From a virus, in the IMG/VR virus record IMGVR_UViG_3300037488_000189, positions 1 to 42,809 of that record: a DNA stretch of 42,809 nucleotides; one strand, given 5' to 3'. The stretch's first letter is position 1. Each line of letters begins with the position of its first letter. The notes beneath the pieces were generated by a model. It was given only the letters and a program-made list of their open reading frames with translations. It was not told the DNA's origin and ran no database searches. The translations under genes were made by a program, and so were the position numbers. This document shows positions 34,054 to 40,605 of the stretch, in pieces.

Positions 34054-34460
34054 TTAAGTACAAATCTAATGATAATAATTAACAATAACAAGGTACCGAA
34101 GGCAATTGCCAAAGATTTCCAGAACGGATCGTTCTTGTATGAGATAGTCGCCGGTAACTTGAAAGGGATCTTCGTAGTGATACGGACTGTGTCAGACTTA
34201 CACTTGGTGTACACCTTGATGACATTGTCATGACGGATCACCTTGGTGTAGACAAAGCTGTCCTCCATCACAATCGTGTCGTAGCACGTGGTAAAGAAGC
34301 TATCTGTTAGCATCCTTTCCTTTGTTACAAACTGGGTATCATGAACTAGAACCGTGTCCCTACTCAAGAGTAGAGATGGGTCTTTCTTTATCGCACGCTT
34401 AAGGTGCCAATTGGCACTGCATGATGTTAAAAGAAGGATGGCGATAGCGTACTTAAGCAT
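34050..34460 (-). CDS. Putative unimolecular spanin (lipoprotein with C-terminal membrane anchor), 136 aa
   Basis: The N-terminus MLKYAIAILLLTSC is a lipoprotein signal with lipobox LTSC, so Cys14 would be lipidated and held in the outer membrane. The middle (about 20-110) is beta-prone (DTVLVHDTQFVTKERM; DSFVYTKVIRHDNVIKVY). Residues about 113-136 form a strong transmembrane helix (SLAIAFGTLLLLIIIIRFVL). Lipobox plus C-terminal helix in one protein is the defining plan of u-spanins, which join inner and outer membranes in the last lysis step; u-spanins are reported in crAss-like phages. Neighbouring holin candidates support a lysis role. Confidence 0.7.
   Translation of the reverse strand: MLKYAIAILLLTSCSANWHLKRAIKKDPSLLLSRDTVLVHDTQFVTKERMLTDSFFTTCYDTIVMEDSFVYTKVIRHDNVIKVYTKCKSDTVRITTKIPFKLPATISYKNDPFWKSLAIAFGTLLLLIIIIRFVLK
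34061..34068 (-). promoter_or_regulatory. TAGATTTG promoter box, 7 nt before the coiled-coil gene
   Basis: TAGATTTG, then TACTTAA, then ATG (34053). It lies inside the 3' end of the spanin-like gene, so an internal promoter may boost the packaging block below. Weaker case than intergenic boxes. Confidence 0.4.
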
Positions 34461-34603
34461 TACTTTTTCTTTTTCATTTTGGCAAACATCATCTTCTCTT
34501 TCGATTCGACTTTCTTGCCTTCTTTCTTTTCGTGCTTCATTTCAGCCTTCTTAGAGGTGTACTTTTCCATTCCACCGTACTCTGATATAGTTTTCTTTTT
34601 CAT
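34460..34603 (-). CDS. Small lysine-rich phage protein, 47 aa
   Basis: MKKKTISEYGGMEKYTSKKA begins a 47-residue basic protein that ends in KMKKKK. The pattern YGGxExYxSKKAxMKHEKxE recurs among small proteins of Bacteroidota podoviruses. One quarter or more of the residues are lysine, so nucleic-acid or membrane contact is possible. The stop joins the spanin-like gene in a TAATG junction, which supports translation. No function is assigned. Confidence 0.65.
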   Translation of the reverse strand: MKKKTISEYGGMEKYTSKKAEMKHEKKEGKKVESKEKMMFAKMKKKK

Positions 34604-34607
34604 AGTC

Positions 34608-34898
34608 TTAACATTTCCATCTTTTACGTGCCTGTCTTAGGCGTGAGTTCGGGTCTGCAGCTGCCTTTGGGAAGTCTGCCATCTGACCAGCGCTACGAGC
34701 ACAGAACGACTTGCGTCTTGCTGCGTCCTTGCTACCTGCTTTAACCTTTCCCGTTACAGCTGTCTTTAGCTTGCTTCCTGGGTTGGCCTTGCGATACGCC
34801 GCTACTCCCTTGGCGGTCATGCCTGCACCCTTGCTTGTTGGCAAGTAGTTGGCACCCTTTCCGGTGGTCGTCTTTGGTATTGGCTTATCCTTCGGCAT
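34608..34898 (-). CDS. Conserved basic phage protein, 96 aa
   Basis: Start at MPKDKPIPKTTTGKGANYLP (34898), where the ATG overlaps the holin-like stop by 14 bases; a TTG/ATG further upstream would overlap much more. Core motifs are GAGMTAKGVAAYRKANPGSK, then LKTAVTGK, RRKSFCARSAGQM, and a terminal DPNSRLRQARKRWKC. This Arg/Lys-rich block with SFCARS and RKRWKC recurs in many aquatic phages as a small protein of unknown function. The Cys residues and basic charge suggest nucleic-acid or capsid binding, but this is inference. Confidence 0.7.
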   Translation of the reverse strand: MPKDKPIPKTTTGKGANYLPTSKGAGMTAKGVAAYRKANPGSKLKTAVTGKVKAGSKDAARRKSFCARSAGQMADFPKAAADPNSRLRQARKRWKC

Positions 34899-35118
34899 TG
34901 TCTTTGTTAGCAAATTTATCGATGCTTGTAAATCCAAGGCACGCGATCACCACAAACTCGACAGCGGCTACTAGGTCCTTGCTAGGAGCAATGTCCTGCG
35001 GGCTCAAGCTGTTGTGTGCCATAGTTGCAAACAATACAAGTGCACCCACAATACCCACTACACGCTTAGACGAAATCTCGCCCTTGTCTCCCTTGAACAT
35101 CTCCATCATCTTTTTCAT
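34885..35118 (-). CDS. Holin-like two-helix membrane protein, 77 aa
   Basis: A charged N-terminus (MKKMMEMFKGDKGEISSKR) leads into a membrane helix (VVGIVGALVLFATMAH, about 20-35) and, after a short polar loop (SLSPQDIAPSKD), a second helix (AAVEFVVIACLGFTSIDKF, about 50-68). Size and topology fit class II holins, and the SSKR-VGI...IAxLGxTSxDKF form is common in Bacteroidota phages. A TAAATTTG box stands 4 nt before the ATG. A second holin candidate lies at 36922-37098, so one may be an antiholin or control partner. Confidence 0.7.
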   Translation of the reverse strand: MKKMMEMFKGDKGEISSKRVVGIVGALVLFATMAHNSLSPQDIAPSKDLVAAVEFVVIACLGFTSIDKFANKDNAEG

Positions 35119-35122
35119 GTGG

Positions 35123-35130
35123 CAAATTTA
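35123..35130 (-). promoter_or_regulatory. TAAATTTG promoter box, 4 nt before the holin-like gene
   Basis: TAAATTTG, then CCAC, then ATG (35118), directly after the stop of the 227-aa gene. Confidence 0.6.
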
Positions 35131-35131
35131 A

Positions 35132-35815
35132 TTAATAAATACGATACAGATTGAAAAGGTCGCTGTGTATTGTGTTTGCCGGATTTACGGTAAGCCACTG
35201 TACGTTCACTTGCAGTGTGTTGCTAATCGTTGTATTAAATGTTGTGTTATTTTGGCTAAAGAATCCAACACTCTCTGGAGCATTACTAGCATTCTTGTTG
35301 AAGAAGAACGTGCCTGCGGTTGCAATTGACGCTGTTCCCGCAGAGCCAATAGCCCTGATGGTGAACGTAATGTACAGCTCCCAGTTTTTATTTGTTGTTG
35401 CAGGAAGAGTTATAGTTCCACTTGCTGCTAGGGTTACAGCCCCTGCCATTATCGTTATCGATATCTGCTCGTGATTGGCAGATGTTATTTGGCCAGACAA
35501 GTATGCATTAAAAGAGTCTCCAACTTGAAATCCATTTGCGGGGACTGTCAGAGTTCCTACACCGCCATCAATCAAGCTACCAGATGTTGTTACGGGTACG
35601 CTCTGCTCTGTCTGTGAGTAAAGACCTCCAGCATGTAGCAACGAGGTATTTACGCTTACCGTCACGTCTCCTGTGCCAGAGGCGGGAGATACTGTTATGT
35701 ACGTCCCTGCGATGATCTTGTCGACCTTCGGCTTTCTTAGCATCTTTAGGATGTAGTCAATAGACTTGAGTACGTCCTGTAGATATTCGGAGTATTTGGT
35801 TGGCGGCCTAAACAT
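35132..35815 (-). CDS. Beta-rich fibre-type structural protein, 227 aa
   Basis: Residues 1-35 are helical and basic (YLQDVLKSIDYILKMLRKPK), a likely attachment or trimerisation stalk. The remainder is a Thr/Ser/Gly beta domain: GTYITVSPASGTGDVTVSVN, GSLIDGGVGTLTVPANGF, then EQISITIMAGAVTLAASG and a terminal VNVQWLTVNPANTIHSDLFN. This resembles jelly-roll head or tail fibre heads of Bacteroidota phages. It begins in a TAATG junction with the 89-aa gene. Location on the virion is unknown. Confidence 0.65.
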   Translation of the reverse strand: MFRPPTKYSEYLQDVLKSIDYILKMLRKPKVDKIIAGTYITVSPASGTGDVTVSVNTSLLHAGGLYSQTEQSVPVTTSGSLIDGGVGTLTVPANGFQVGDSFNAYLSGQITSANHEQISITIMAGAVTLAASGTITLPATTNKNWELYITFTIRAIGSAGTASIATAGTFFFNKNASNAPESVGFFSQNNTTFNTTISNTLQVNVQWLTVNPANTIHSDLFNLYRIY

Positions 35816-36084
35816 TACTTCTTGGTTGACTTACCGTTTGAGCCTTGTCTTGCTCTGTTCTTCGACTTAGATTCTAACGTCATGCCCCCGTCCTTCTTGT
35901 GAGAAAGATCTTTCGAGATGGCTGACCGTTTACCGTAGATGCCTCGCTCACGGGCCTCAGCGTTCAGCTCAGCCCTGTACTTATTGCGTTCAGGTGTAGA
36001 CTGGTACGCCTTCTCCTTGGAATAATCTCGGCCAGTAACTTTGTTACTACCCGGTCTAGTGTTTTTCCCTGTAATCTTTGCCAT
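35815..36084 (-). CDS. Conserved basic small phage protein, 89 aa
   Basis: MAKITGKNTRPGSNKVTGRD begins a highly charged protein; the middle reads STPERNKYRAELNAEARERG and the C-terminal half has IYGKRSAISKDLSHKKDGG, then NRARQGSNGKSTKK. The combination IYGK...KDxSHxxxG...NRARxGxNGKSTKK is shared by small proteins of many aquatic podoviruses. No Cys cluster or membrane segment. Function is not known; nucleic-acid association is plausible from charge. Confidence 0.7.
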   Translation of the reverse strand: MAKITGKNTRPGSNKVTGRDYSKEKAYQSTPERNKYRAELNAEARERGIYGKRSAISKDLSHKKDGGMTLESKSKNRARQGSNGKSTKK

Positions 36085-36163
36085 CTAAGTACTCTCCTAT
36101 AACGTATGAAATTCCAATTGTAAAGGTAATGAATAATAACCCGAACAAGAATCCCTGTATCAT
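36056..36163 (-). CDS. Single-helix membrane mini-protein, 35 aa
   Basis: MIQGFLFGLLFITFTIGISY, then VIGEYLDGKDYREKH. One membrane helix at residues 3-22 with a charged C-terminal tail. The ATG is in an ATGA overlap with the stop of the 40-aa gene, and the last 29 bases overlap the start of the 89-aa gene in another frame. The coupled overlap and the clean helix-plus-charged-tail layout support a real gene; possible pinholin or lysis regulator, unproven. Confidence 0.5.
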   Translation of the reverse strand: MIQGFLFGLLFITFTIGISYVIGEYLDGKDYREKH

Positions 36164-36282
36164 CCTTGTCTGTTATAAGGTTTTGAGCTCTTGTGCTTGT
36201 TAGCATGCTTGGTGTGCCGGCGTAGTTTCCTGCGAGGCTTAGATCTAAACGTAGAGACGTTGCTCTTTACTTTTGCTGCCAT
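36160..36282 (-). CDS. Small Arg/Lys/His-rich protein, 40 aa
   Basis: MAAKVKSNVSTFRSKPRRKL, then RRHTKHANKHKSSKPYNRQG. Eighteen of forty residues are Lys, Arg or His. The FRSKPRRK...H.KH.K.SKPY.xQG pattern recurs in tiny proteins of aquatic T7-like and related phages. Its 5' end overlaps the 134-aa gene by 16 bases, and its stop is coupled by ATGA to the next mini-gene. Probably nucleic-acid binding; function unknown. Confidence 0.6.
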   Translation of the reverse strand: MAAKVKSNVSTFRSKPRRKLRRHTKHANKHKSSKPYNRQG

Positions 36283-36671
36283 AGGTACATTCTAAAATAG
36301 TCAAACTCTTCTTTTCCGCCCTCTTCAATATAATTGAGGTAAGCGTCATATGCTGGACCGGTCATTGGAACTTCTACGGTTGTCGTGTCTATACCGTTAG
36401 CGATCATCTTAGCTGCAAACATCTCAGATTTTTGCTCAGCTGCAACTACGGCCTCCTTCAGATCTGCCTTCTCCTGCTGCTTTTGTGCAACAAGTGCTGC
36501 ACTTTTAGACTGTGCCATCTGTGTTACCTGTGATGCCATGCGAAGATTGTCTTGGATCTTGGCCATCATCATCTCGATATCGTCTACAGGAGGTCGATTT
36601 ATCGCACCGACTGGAAACGCAATCTCGATAGCAATAACAAACGCAAATAAGGCGATTACAACGTACTTCAT
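36267..36671 (-). CDS. Membrane-anchored or exported coiled-coil protein, 134 aa
   Basis: The N-terminus MKYVVIALFAFVIAIEIAFP is a signal anchor or signal peptide (possible cleavage near VGA-IN at residues 21-25). Residues about 30-95 are an Ala/Gln/Lys coiled coil (AQKQQEKADLKEAVVAAEQK). A C-terminal acidic, aromatic segment follows (YIEEGGKEEFDYFRMYLW). This topology fits an inner-membrane spanin or an exported lysis factor. ATGA overlap with the upstream 85-aa gene. Confidence 0.6.
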   Translation of the reverse strand: MKYVVIALFAFVIAIEIAFPVGAINRPPVDDIEMMMAKIQDNLRMASQVTQMAQSKSAALVAQKQQEKADLKEAVVAAEQKSEMFAAKMIANGIDTTTVEVPMTGPAYDAYLNYIEEGGKEEFDYFRMYLWQQK

Positions 36672-36925
36672 AGCTTTTTGACAGTATTTATAATCCTAAG
36701 CTCTGTTATTGCAGCAGATAGCGCTGAATCGCTTCTCTTGAGGGCGTAGGCCATCTTGTCTACCTTGATCTCCATAGCGTCGATCTTCTTGTTGGCCTTC
36801 TCGATCTGCTCTGTGTCACCAGATCTGAGGTCCACGTAAAGGTAACCGACTACTAGGAGCATGCAGAAAGCGACTGCAGCGATTGGATTCTTCTGAAATT
36901 CTGCGAAGCTTACTGGTAGTTTCAT
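36668..36925 (-). CDS. Membrane-anchored coiled-coil protein, 85 aa
   Basis: An N-terminal hydrophobic helix (IAAVAFCMLLVVGYLYVDL, about 15-33) is followed by a coiled coil (EQIEKANKKIDAMEIKVDKM) up to the C-terminus. Single N-terminal membrane helix plus periplasmic coil is the i-spanin plan, but small phage membrane proteins of other roles look alike. ATGA-coupled to genes on both sides, between the 58-aa holin-like and the 134-aa proteins. Confidence 0.6.
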   Translation of the reverse strand: MKLPVSFAEFQKNPIAAVAFCMLLVVGYLYVDLRSGDTEQIEKANKKIDAMEIKVDKMAYALKRSDSALSAAITELRIINTVKKL

Positions 36926-37098
36926 TTCTTTACAATTCCTTTCACATAGTATATGCTAGCGAGGATACCGGATACTATACCGATCAGCCCAACGATCATT
37001 GAGATGATGGGCTGCCATGCGGTTGCGAATGTGGCTACCGCCGATATTCCAGATATTGTGGCAAGTGTGTTAGCCGCTGAGTCAGTTTGATGGACCAT
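36922..37098 (-). CDS. Holin-like small membrane protein, 58 aa
   Basis: MVHQTDSAANTLATISGISA starts the protein; hydrophobic helices are about 12-28 (LATISGISAVATFATAW) and 30-50 (PIISMIVGLIGIVSGILASI), and the tail is basic (YYVKGIVKK). Two helices and a short basic C-terminus are the form of T7-type class II holins. The ATG overlaps the end of the 127-aa gene by 17 bases and the stop is ATGA-coupled to the 85-aa gene. This fills an otherwise empty 156-base gap. Confidence 0.7.
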   Translation of the reverse strand: MVHQTDSAANTLATISGISAVATFATAWQPIISMIVGLIGIVSGILASIYYVKGIVKK

Positions 37099-37465
37099 TG
37101 CTTATTACACAGTAAGGTGACTCTGGAAACTTGGCACAATAGCCCTTAAGGTATAGGCTGTCATCACCCGAAAAAGTATGAATCCCCATCGGGTCGGGCC
37201 ACACCTCAAACGGGGTAAACTCTGCGGGGGGTTCTGAATAAAACAAAATATCAACCGCCCACTTATCGCTTAAAACTGCGGGGGTTACTACCTCCATATC
37301 TTTGATGACTGCGGGGGTAATTGGTAAAAATCCTATCTCTACCACTGCACAATCAACCCAACTGGTGACTTCGTCTCCTGTTGGAGTTAGAGTGGTTTGT
37401 TCTATAAGTTTGCGAAGTGTTGCCCATTTTGTTGGGGTGAACTCGAATTTTGCGAAGGTTTTCAT
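37082..37465 (-). CDS. Uncharacterised protein after the lectin-type fibre, 127 aa
   Basis: MKTFAKFEFTPTKWATLRKL opens an alpha-beta protein with WVDCAVVEIGFLPI, then KWAVDILFYSEPPAEFTPFE, WPDPMGIHTFSGDDSLYL and PYCVISNG near the end. Cys at three positions. It follows the 575-aa fibre with no gap, a location where fibre chaperones are often found; GC and codon use (GGGG and CCC codons) match that fibre more than the lysis genes downstream. Chaperone function is a guess. Confidence 0.6.
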   Translation of the reverse strand: MKTFAKFEFTPTKWATLRKLIEQTTLTPTGDEVTSWVDCAVVEIGFLPITPAVIKDMEVVTPAVLSDKWAVDILFYSEPPAEFTPFEVWPDPMGIHTFSGDDSLYLKGYCAKFPESPYCVISNGPSN

Positions 37466-39193
37466 TTAGATAGTTGTTAAGGATGCAAGTTCTGCGTTGG
37501 TTAGGCGGGTTGGGAATAAAACGGCTTGGTTGACTTGACCTGATGTATTGACAGCCCCCGTAATTAATGCCCCCGAATATCCAAAATTTATACCAGTCAA
37601 ACTATTAAGAGTAAAAGTTGCCGAACTTGTAAAAATTTGCACCCCATCCACATAGCCAACAATAGAACCACTTTGATATCCAATAGCCAACTTGTGCCTT
37701 CCCAAAGAAATTGCTGGGTATTCATCAACTACGGTTGTGCTTGAAGCCCTAACATAAAACCTTCCTAAAGTTGCATCCGTACCCATAAATATCCAATTGT
37801 TTGAAGAATTATCGCTAATGTTTATCCAAAAAGAATCAGTTGCCGTTGATTGTGTTCGTACAATTTCAGCAAAAATAGTTCCTTGCGTCTGCCCTATCAA
37901 ACTACTAATACCCGTTTTGAAACAAGCATCCGCCACCCTTGTTGCGCTTGATGATGTGGTCTGAATTAGCGATGTGGCATAACTTGACGCTTCGATTTGA
38001 AATCCCCAAGCCAAAAAATCTGCGGTTAATGATGTTGCTGCAACTGCTTGATAAAGTAGAAAATTGGCTTCAATAGATGTGCCAGTAGTTGTAACTTGCA
38101 AATCGTATCTCGCCCATTCGGTTGTGAGCGTTACTGTATGATTATACCCCGTGCCATCGTAGGCAATTCCAATTGTGGGTGTCCCACTCAATGACTTTAA
38201 CCAAACACTCCAAGTATATGTTTGTCCACTTGTAGCCCCAAGTGTTTGATAAACAATACTATAACTATTTGCAGTAGTAGTTCGTGCTAATTGTATACGG
38301 TCTGCGTTTTGTGTTCCATCAGGTGAAATACCATAATTTGCCGTTACAACGGGGACAGTTCCTCCAGAAGCATTTGCTTTTGTCCAAACCGCATTGTCAA
38401 ACTGCTCCGAATAAGTCACCAAATTCGTACTCTGCTTTTCCAACAACAAACTAGGACACCCCCCGCCCCCATTTTGATAAGTAAGGCGTGGAACATTTAG
38501 GCGGTCGGTAGTGGGGAAATAAGGTTTTGCGGTGGAGCCGATGTTTAGTTGTGCGCCGTAAGCAAATACCCCGCTCGTTCCATCACCCGTGTACTGGGTT
38601 CCCGTGCCATCATTCATTTGTAAATTTCCGTAAATATATCCCGTGGTTGTGTTTAGGCGGTAAATTGAACACCTATACCATCCATTACCAACGCTTTCAA
38701 TTGCAACTCCACCCAAGCCCGAAATTGATGCAGTCCCATTAATCAAATCAAATGTCCCTATGCTTACATCTGGTGTTTGTAAAGCAAGTGAAATTTTAGT
38801 CCTTTCACTCGCTTTTGCATAACAACTAAAAGTATAATCTTGACCTACTACGCTACCACTTGCAAAAATTTCTTGATAAACTTGATGGTACCCATTGCTT
38901 GTATTTTCAGTGATTTTTTCTGCGGTACTTGTCCCATTGGGGGCGGTTGTTGCATTGGTTGTTATTGTGGTATTTGCCAAAACCCACGGACTTACTCCGA
39001 TTGTTTCCGATTGTTGCAACAAATTCCACGGACATACCTCTACCAACCCCGCAGAATTTACACGGGTTCCGTTGCTACTGCGCGTAAACGCCATATCAGC
39101 GCTTCCGTCAAGTGGTATTTCTGAATATACAATATCCTCTTTATATCCGCTCGGGATAAGGACCAAACTTGCTTTCTCTAATAGGTTACTCAT
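37466..39193 (-). CDS. Lectin-type receptor-binding fibre, 575 aa
   Basis: Start at MSNLLEKASLVLIPSGYKED (39193), whose ATG lies in the final codons of the HNH gene; an ATG 10 codons upstream is less likely. The N-terminal attachment region (about 1-60) has FTRSSNGTRVNSAGLVE. Two beta-sandwich carbohydrate-binding-module-like repeats follow (YTFSCYAKASERTKISLALQ near 125; YTWSVWLKSLSGTPTIGIAY near 320), then a concanavalin A/LamG-like C-terminal domain (about 430-575: GTIFAEIVRTQ, RHKLAIGYQSGSIVGYVDG). This is a common fibre plan in phages of Bacteroidota and probably recognises surface glycans. Confidence 0.75.
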   Translation of the reverse strand: MSNLLEKASLVLIPSGYKEDIVYSEIPLDGSADMAFTRSSNGTRVNSAGLVEVCPWNLLQQSETIGVSPWVLANTTITTNATTAPNGTSTAEKITENTSNGYHQVYQEIFASGSVVGQDYTFSCYAKASERTKISLALQTPDVSIGTFDLINGTASISGLGGVAIESVGNGWYRCSIYRLNTTTGYIYGNLQMNDGTGTQYTGDGTSGVFAYGAQLNIGSTAKPYFPTTDRLNVPRLTYQNGGGGCPSLLLEKQSTNLVTYSEQFDNAVWTKANASGGTVPVVTANYGISPDGTQNADRIQLARTTTANSYSIVYQTLGATSGQTYTWSVWLKSLSGTPTIGIAYDGTGYNHTVTLTTEWARYDLQVTTTGTSIEANFLLYQAVAATSLTADFLAWGFQIEASSYATSLIQTTSSSATRVADACFKTGISSLIGQTQGTIFAEIVRTQSTATDSFWINISDNSSNNWIFMGTDATLGRFYVRASSTTVVDEYPAISLGRHKLAIGYQSGSIVGYVDGVQIFTSSATFTLNSLTGINFGYSGALITGAVNTSGQVNQAVLFPTRLTNAELASLTTI

Positions 39194-39902
39194 TCTTGTC
39201 TCTTTTGATGTTTCTATTAACATGGCTGCACAGTGGGCGCAGATTTGTATAGTGATTCAAAGATAACACTTCTTCTGGACTTTTTGCCGTGCACAGTGGT
39301 ACAATATGATCTATGTCCCATCCGTAGTTAAAGTCGCCATTGTACAGGCCCTTGTTGCCCCAATTCATCCAATTCTCGAACTGATCCTCGATGTATTCCT
39401 TAAATTCTGAGTAGCTGCAACCGAGTATCTCCTCTGTCTTCTTGCTCTTTGTGGTCCCATTCAGTGCCTTGATCAGTACCTTTCTCATCTGCACCTTTAA
39501 CCTGTACACCGGGTCGATTTTAGCCCTGTCCTTCCCGTACTGGTTCCACTTTTCTTTATTGAGTTGGAAGTACTCTTTATTTCTTTGCCTAATAGATTCC
39601 GCATTGTCTATTACATATTGCTTCGTCTTGGCTATTATAGAGTCCCTGTTCAGAATGTAGTATTTTTTCGACTTTTCCGAAGACTTTCCTGGGTTATTTG
39701 CTCTGTCAAACTTACCCATCATGGCCTTGCATCCCCTGCAAATTTCTTGAATTCCACTAGCCCTAGTGGAGTGCACTCCAAAATTAGACAAGTCCTTAGC
39801 CTTACCGCACTTGGTGCATATCCTCAATAAATCTGTCGCTACATGACCGAAGTCATCGTACAGGTTTACAACGAAAGTTGTTGAATTGCTCGTGTGCTGC
39901 AT
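39186..39902 (-). CDS. HNH homing endonuclease, 238 aa
   Basis: A zinc-ribbon-like N-terminal part (CTKCGKAKDLSNF...CRGCKAM, about 34-61), a basic helical middle (IIAKTKQYVIDNAESIRQRN), and a C-terminal HNH nuclease: WDIDHIVPL (D and H near 194-198), then NLRPLCSHVNRNIK. DH...N...N/H is the HNH metal site. It lies between an 82-aa structural gene and the 575-aa fibre, overlapping them by 37 and 8 bases. Such freestanding nucleases spread by cutting unoccupied alleles. The true start may be downstream of 39902, since the first 28 residues do not belong to the recognised domain. Confidence 0.8.
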   Translation of the reverse strand: MQHTSNSTTFVVNLYDDFGHVATDLLRICTKCGKAKDLSNFGVHSTRASGIQEICRGCKAMMGKFDRANNPGKSSEKSKKYYILNRDSIIAKTKQYVIDNAESIRQRNKEYFQLNKEKWNQYGKDRAKIDPVYRLKVQMRKVLIKALNGTTKSKKTEEILGCSYSEFKEYIEDQFENWMNWGNKGLYNGDFNYGWDIDHIVPLCTAKSPEEVLSLNHYTNLRPLCSHVNRNIKRDKNE

Positions 39903-40114
39903 GCAGAAGCTTCCTGGTAACCACCAGAGGCTGTGACACGTGATGAATATTGTGATGAAAGGTCGTAACCTGATAATTTGTTCAATGCACAGCCGACACC
40001 CTCTAGGTATCCACCCGCCGCTGTCACTCTTGACACGTAAAGGTTCATAATGTAGTTTGCCCCGTTGTAGCGAGGGTACATCGAACCGATAACGTTAGAG
40101 ATGCTTATTTGCAT
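39866..40114 (-). CDS. Small structural protein with internal repeat, 82 aa
   Basis: MQISISNVIGSMYPRYNGAN, then two copies of SRVTAxGGYxE: SRVTAAGGYLEGVGCALNKL and SRVTASGGYQEASACSTRAI. Each is followed by a Cys, giving a beta-hairpin repeat. It follows the spike-base-like protein with a 1-base gap and is followed by the HNH gene, whose ATG it overlaps. It could be complete or truncated by HNH insertion. No enzymatic motif. Confidence 0.6.
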   Translation of the reverse strand: MQISISNVIGSMYPRYNGANYIMNLYVSRVTAAGGYLEGVGCALNKLSGYDLSSQYSSRVTASGGYQEASACSTRAIQQLSL

Positions 40115-40115
40115 T

Positions 40116-40373
40116 TTACCAGAGAGCTATGATTCCAGTTGCAGTAGTGCCAGTAGAGTATACCATTGTCACCTGTACAGGGAAAAATGTTCCACCGTTC
40201 ACTCCTACGAATGTAATAAGATCACCGCCCACGGTCAATACCTTGAGGTCTCCAAAACCGCCAATGTATAGCACGCATCCGTTGTTGCTAGTTCCACCGG
40301 TAACGGATGGGATCTCTACGGTATCTGATGGGCTGACCGCTGCCGCTCTGCCCGCATTGAGTTTTAAATACAT
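40116..40373 (-). CDS. Spike-base-like protein, 85 aa
   Basis: MYLKLNAGRAAAVSPSDTVE, then CVLYIGGFGDLKVLTVGGDL, ITFVGVNGGTFFPVQVTMVY and TGTTATGIIAL. This sequence pattern (PSDTV...GxxLYxGxxGDLxVxxxxG...F..v..G.f.PV.v.rV..TGTTA..I.aL) is shared with the small spike-base family known from gene transfer agents and aquatic phages. A TATCTTTG box 4 nt before the ATG and a perfect terminator before that box isolate it from the upstream genes. It probably seats the adjoining fibres. Confidence 0.7.
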   Translation of the reverse strand: MYLKLNAGRAAAVSPSDTVEIPSVTGGTSNNGCVLYIGGFGDLKVLTVGGDLITFVGVNGGTFFPVQVTMVYSTGTTATGIIALW

Positions 40374-40377
40374 ATCA

Positions 40378-40385
40378 CAAAGATA
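40378..40385 (-). promoter_or_regulatory. TATCTTTG promoter box, 4 nt before the spike-base gene
   Basis: TATCTTTG, then TGAT, then ATG (40373) on the minus strand. It starts one base after the TTTTTGTT tail of the preceding terminator. Confidence 0.65.
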
Positions 40386-40386
40386 A

Positions 40387-40417
40387 ACAAAAATACCAGT
40401 CCTTTGGGGACTGGTAT
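40387..40417 (-). terminator. Intrinsic terminator before the spike-base gene
   Basis: Perfect 10-bp stem ATACCAGTCC (40408-40417 on the minus strand) with GGACTGGTAT (40393-40402), loop CCAAA, then UUUUG. No U-tract on the plus strand. Confidence 0.9.
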
Positions 40418-40438
40418 CTGTTCTTGAATAATCTTTTT

Positions 40439-40600
40439 TTACTTACCTTCAGTGATCTCACCAAACTCAATGTCGTTGAGGTTGTTGATCACCTCAAGTG
40501 CCTTTACTAGGTTCTGCACCTCTAATAGTCCGTAGCAACCTTTTGCGATTGCGATGTGTAACGCCTCGGCGATTACTTGTTTTGCTGTATTTGATTCCAT
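40439..40600 (-). CDS. Small helical protein, 53 aa
   Basis: The ATG at 40600 (MESNTAKQVIAEALHIAIAK) is preferred because it begins five bases after the upstream stop; the ATG 27 bases earlier would overlap that gene. Two amphipathic helices (AKQVIAEALHIAIAKG; VQNLVKALEVINNL) and an acidic tail. No membrane segment. It lies between the 112-aa protein and the terminator, ending its short unit. Possible fibre-assembly partner; unrecognised. Confidence 0.6.
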   Translation of the reverse strand: MESNTAKQVIAEALHIAIAKGCYGLLEVQNLVKALEVINNLNDIEFGEITEGK

Positions 40601-40605
40601 AAGTT

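Noticed and set aside
36926-37081. Empty intergenic gap
   Set aside because: Translation of the minus strand shows a 58-codon holin-like gene filling it, coupled by overlaps on both sides.
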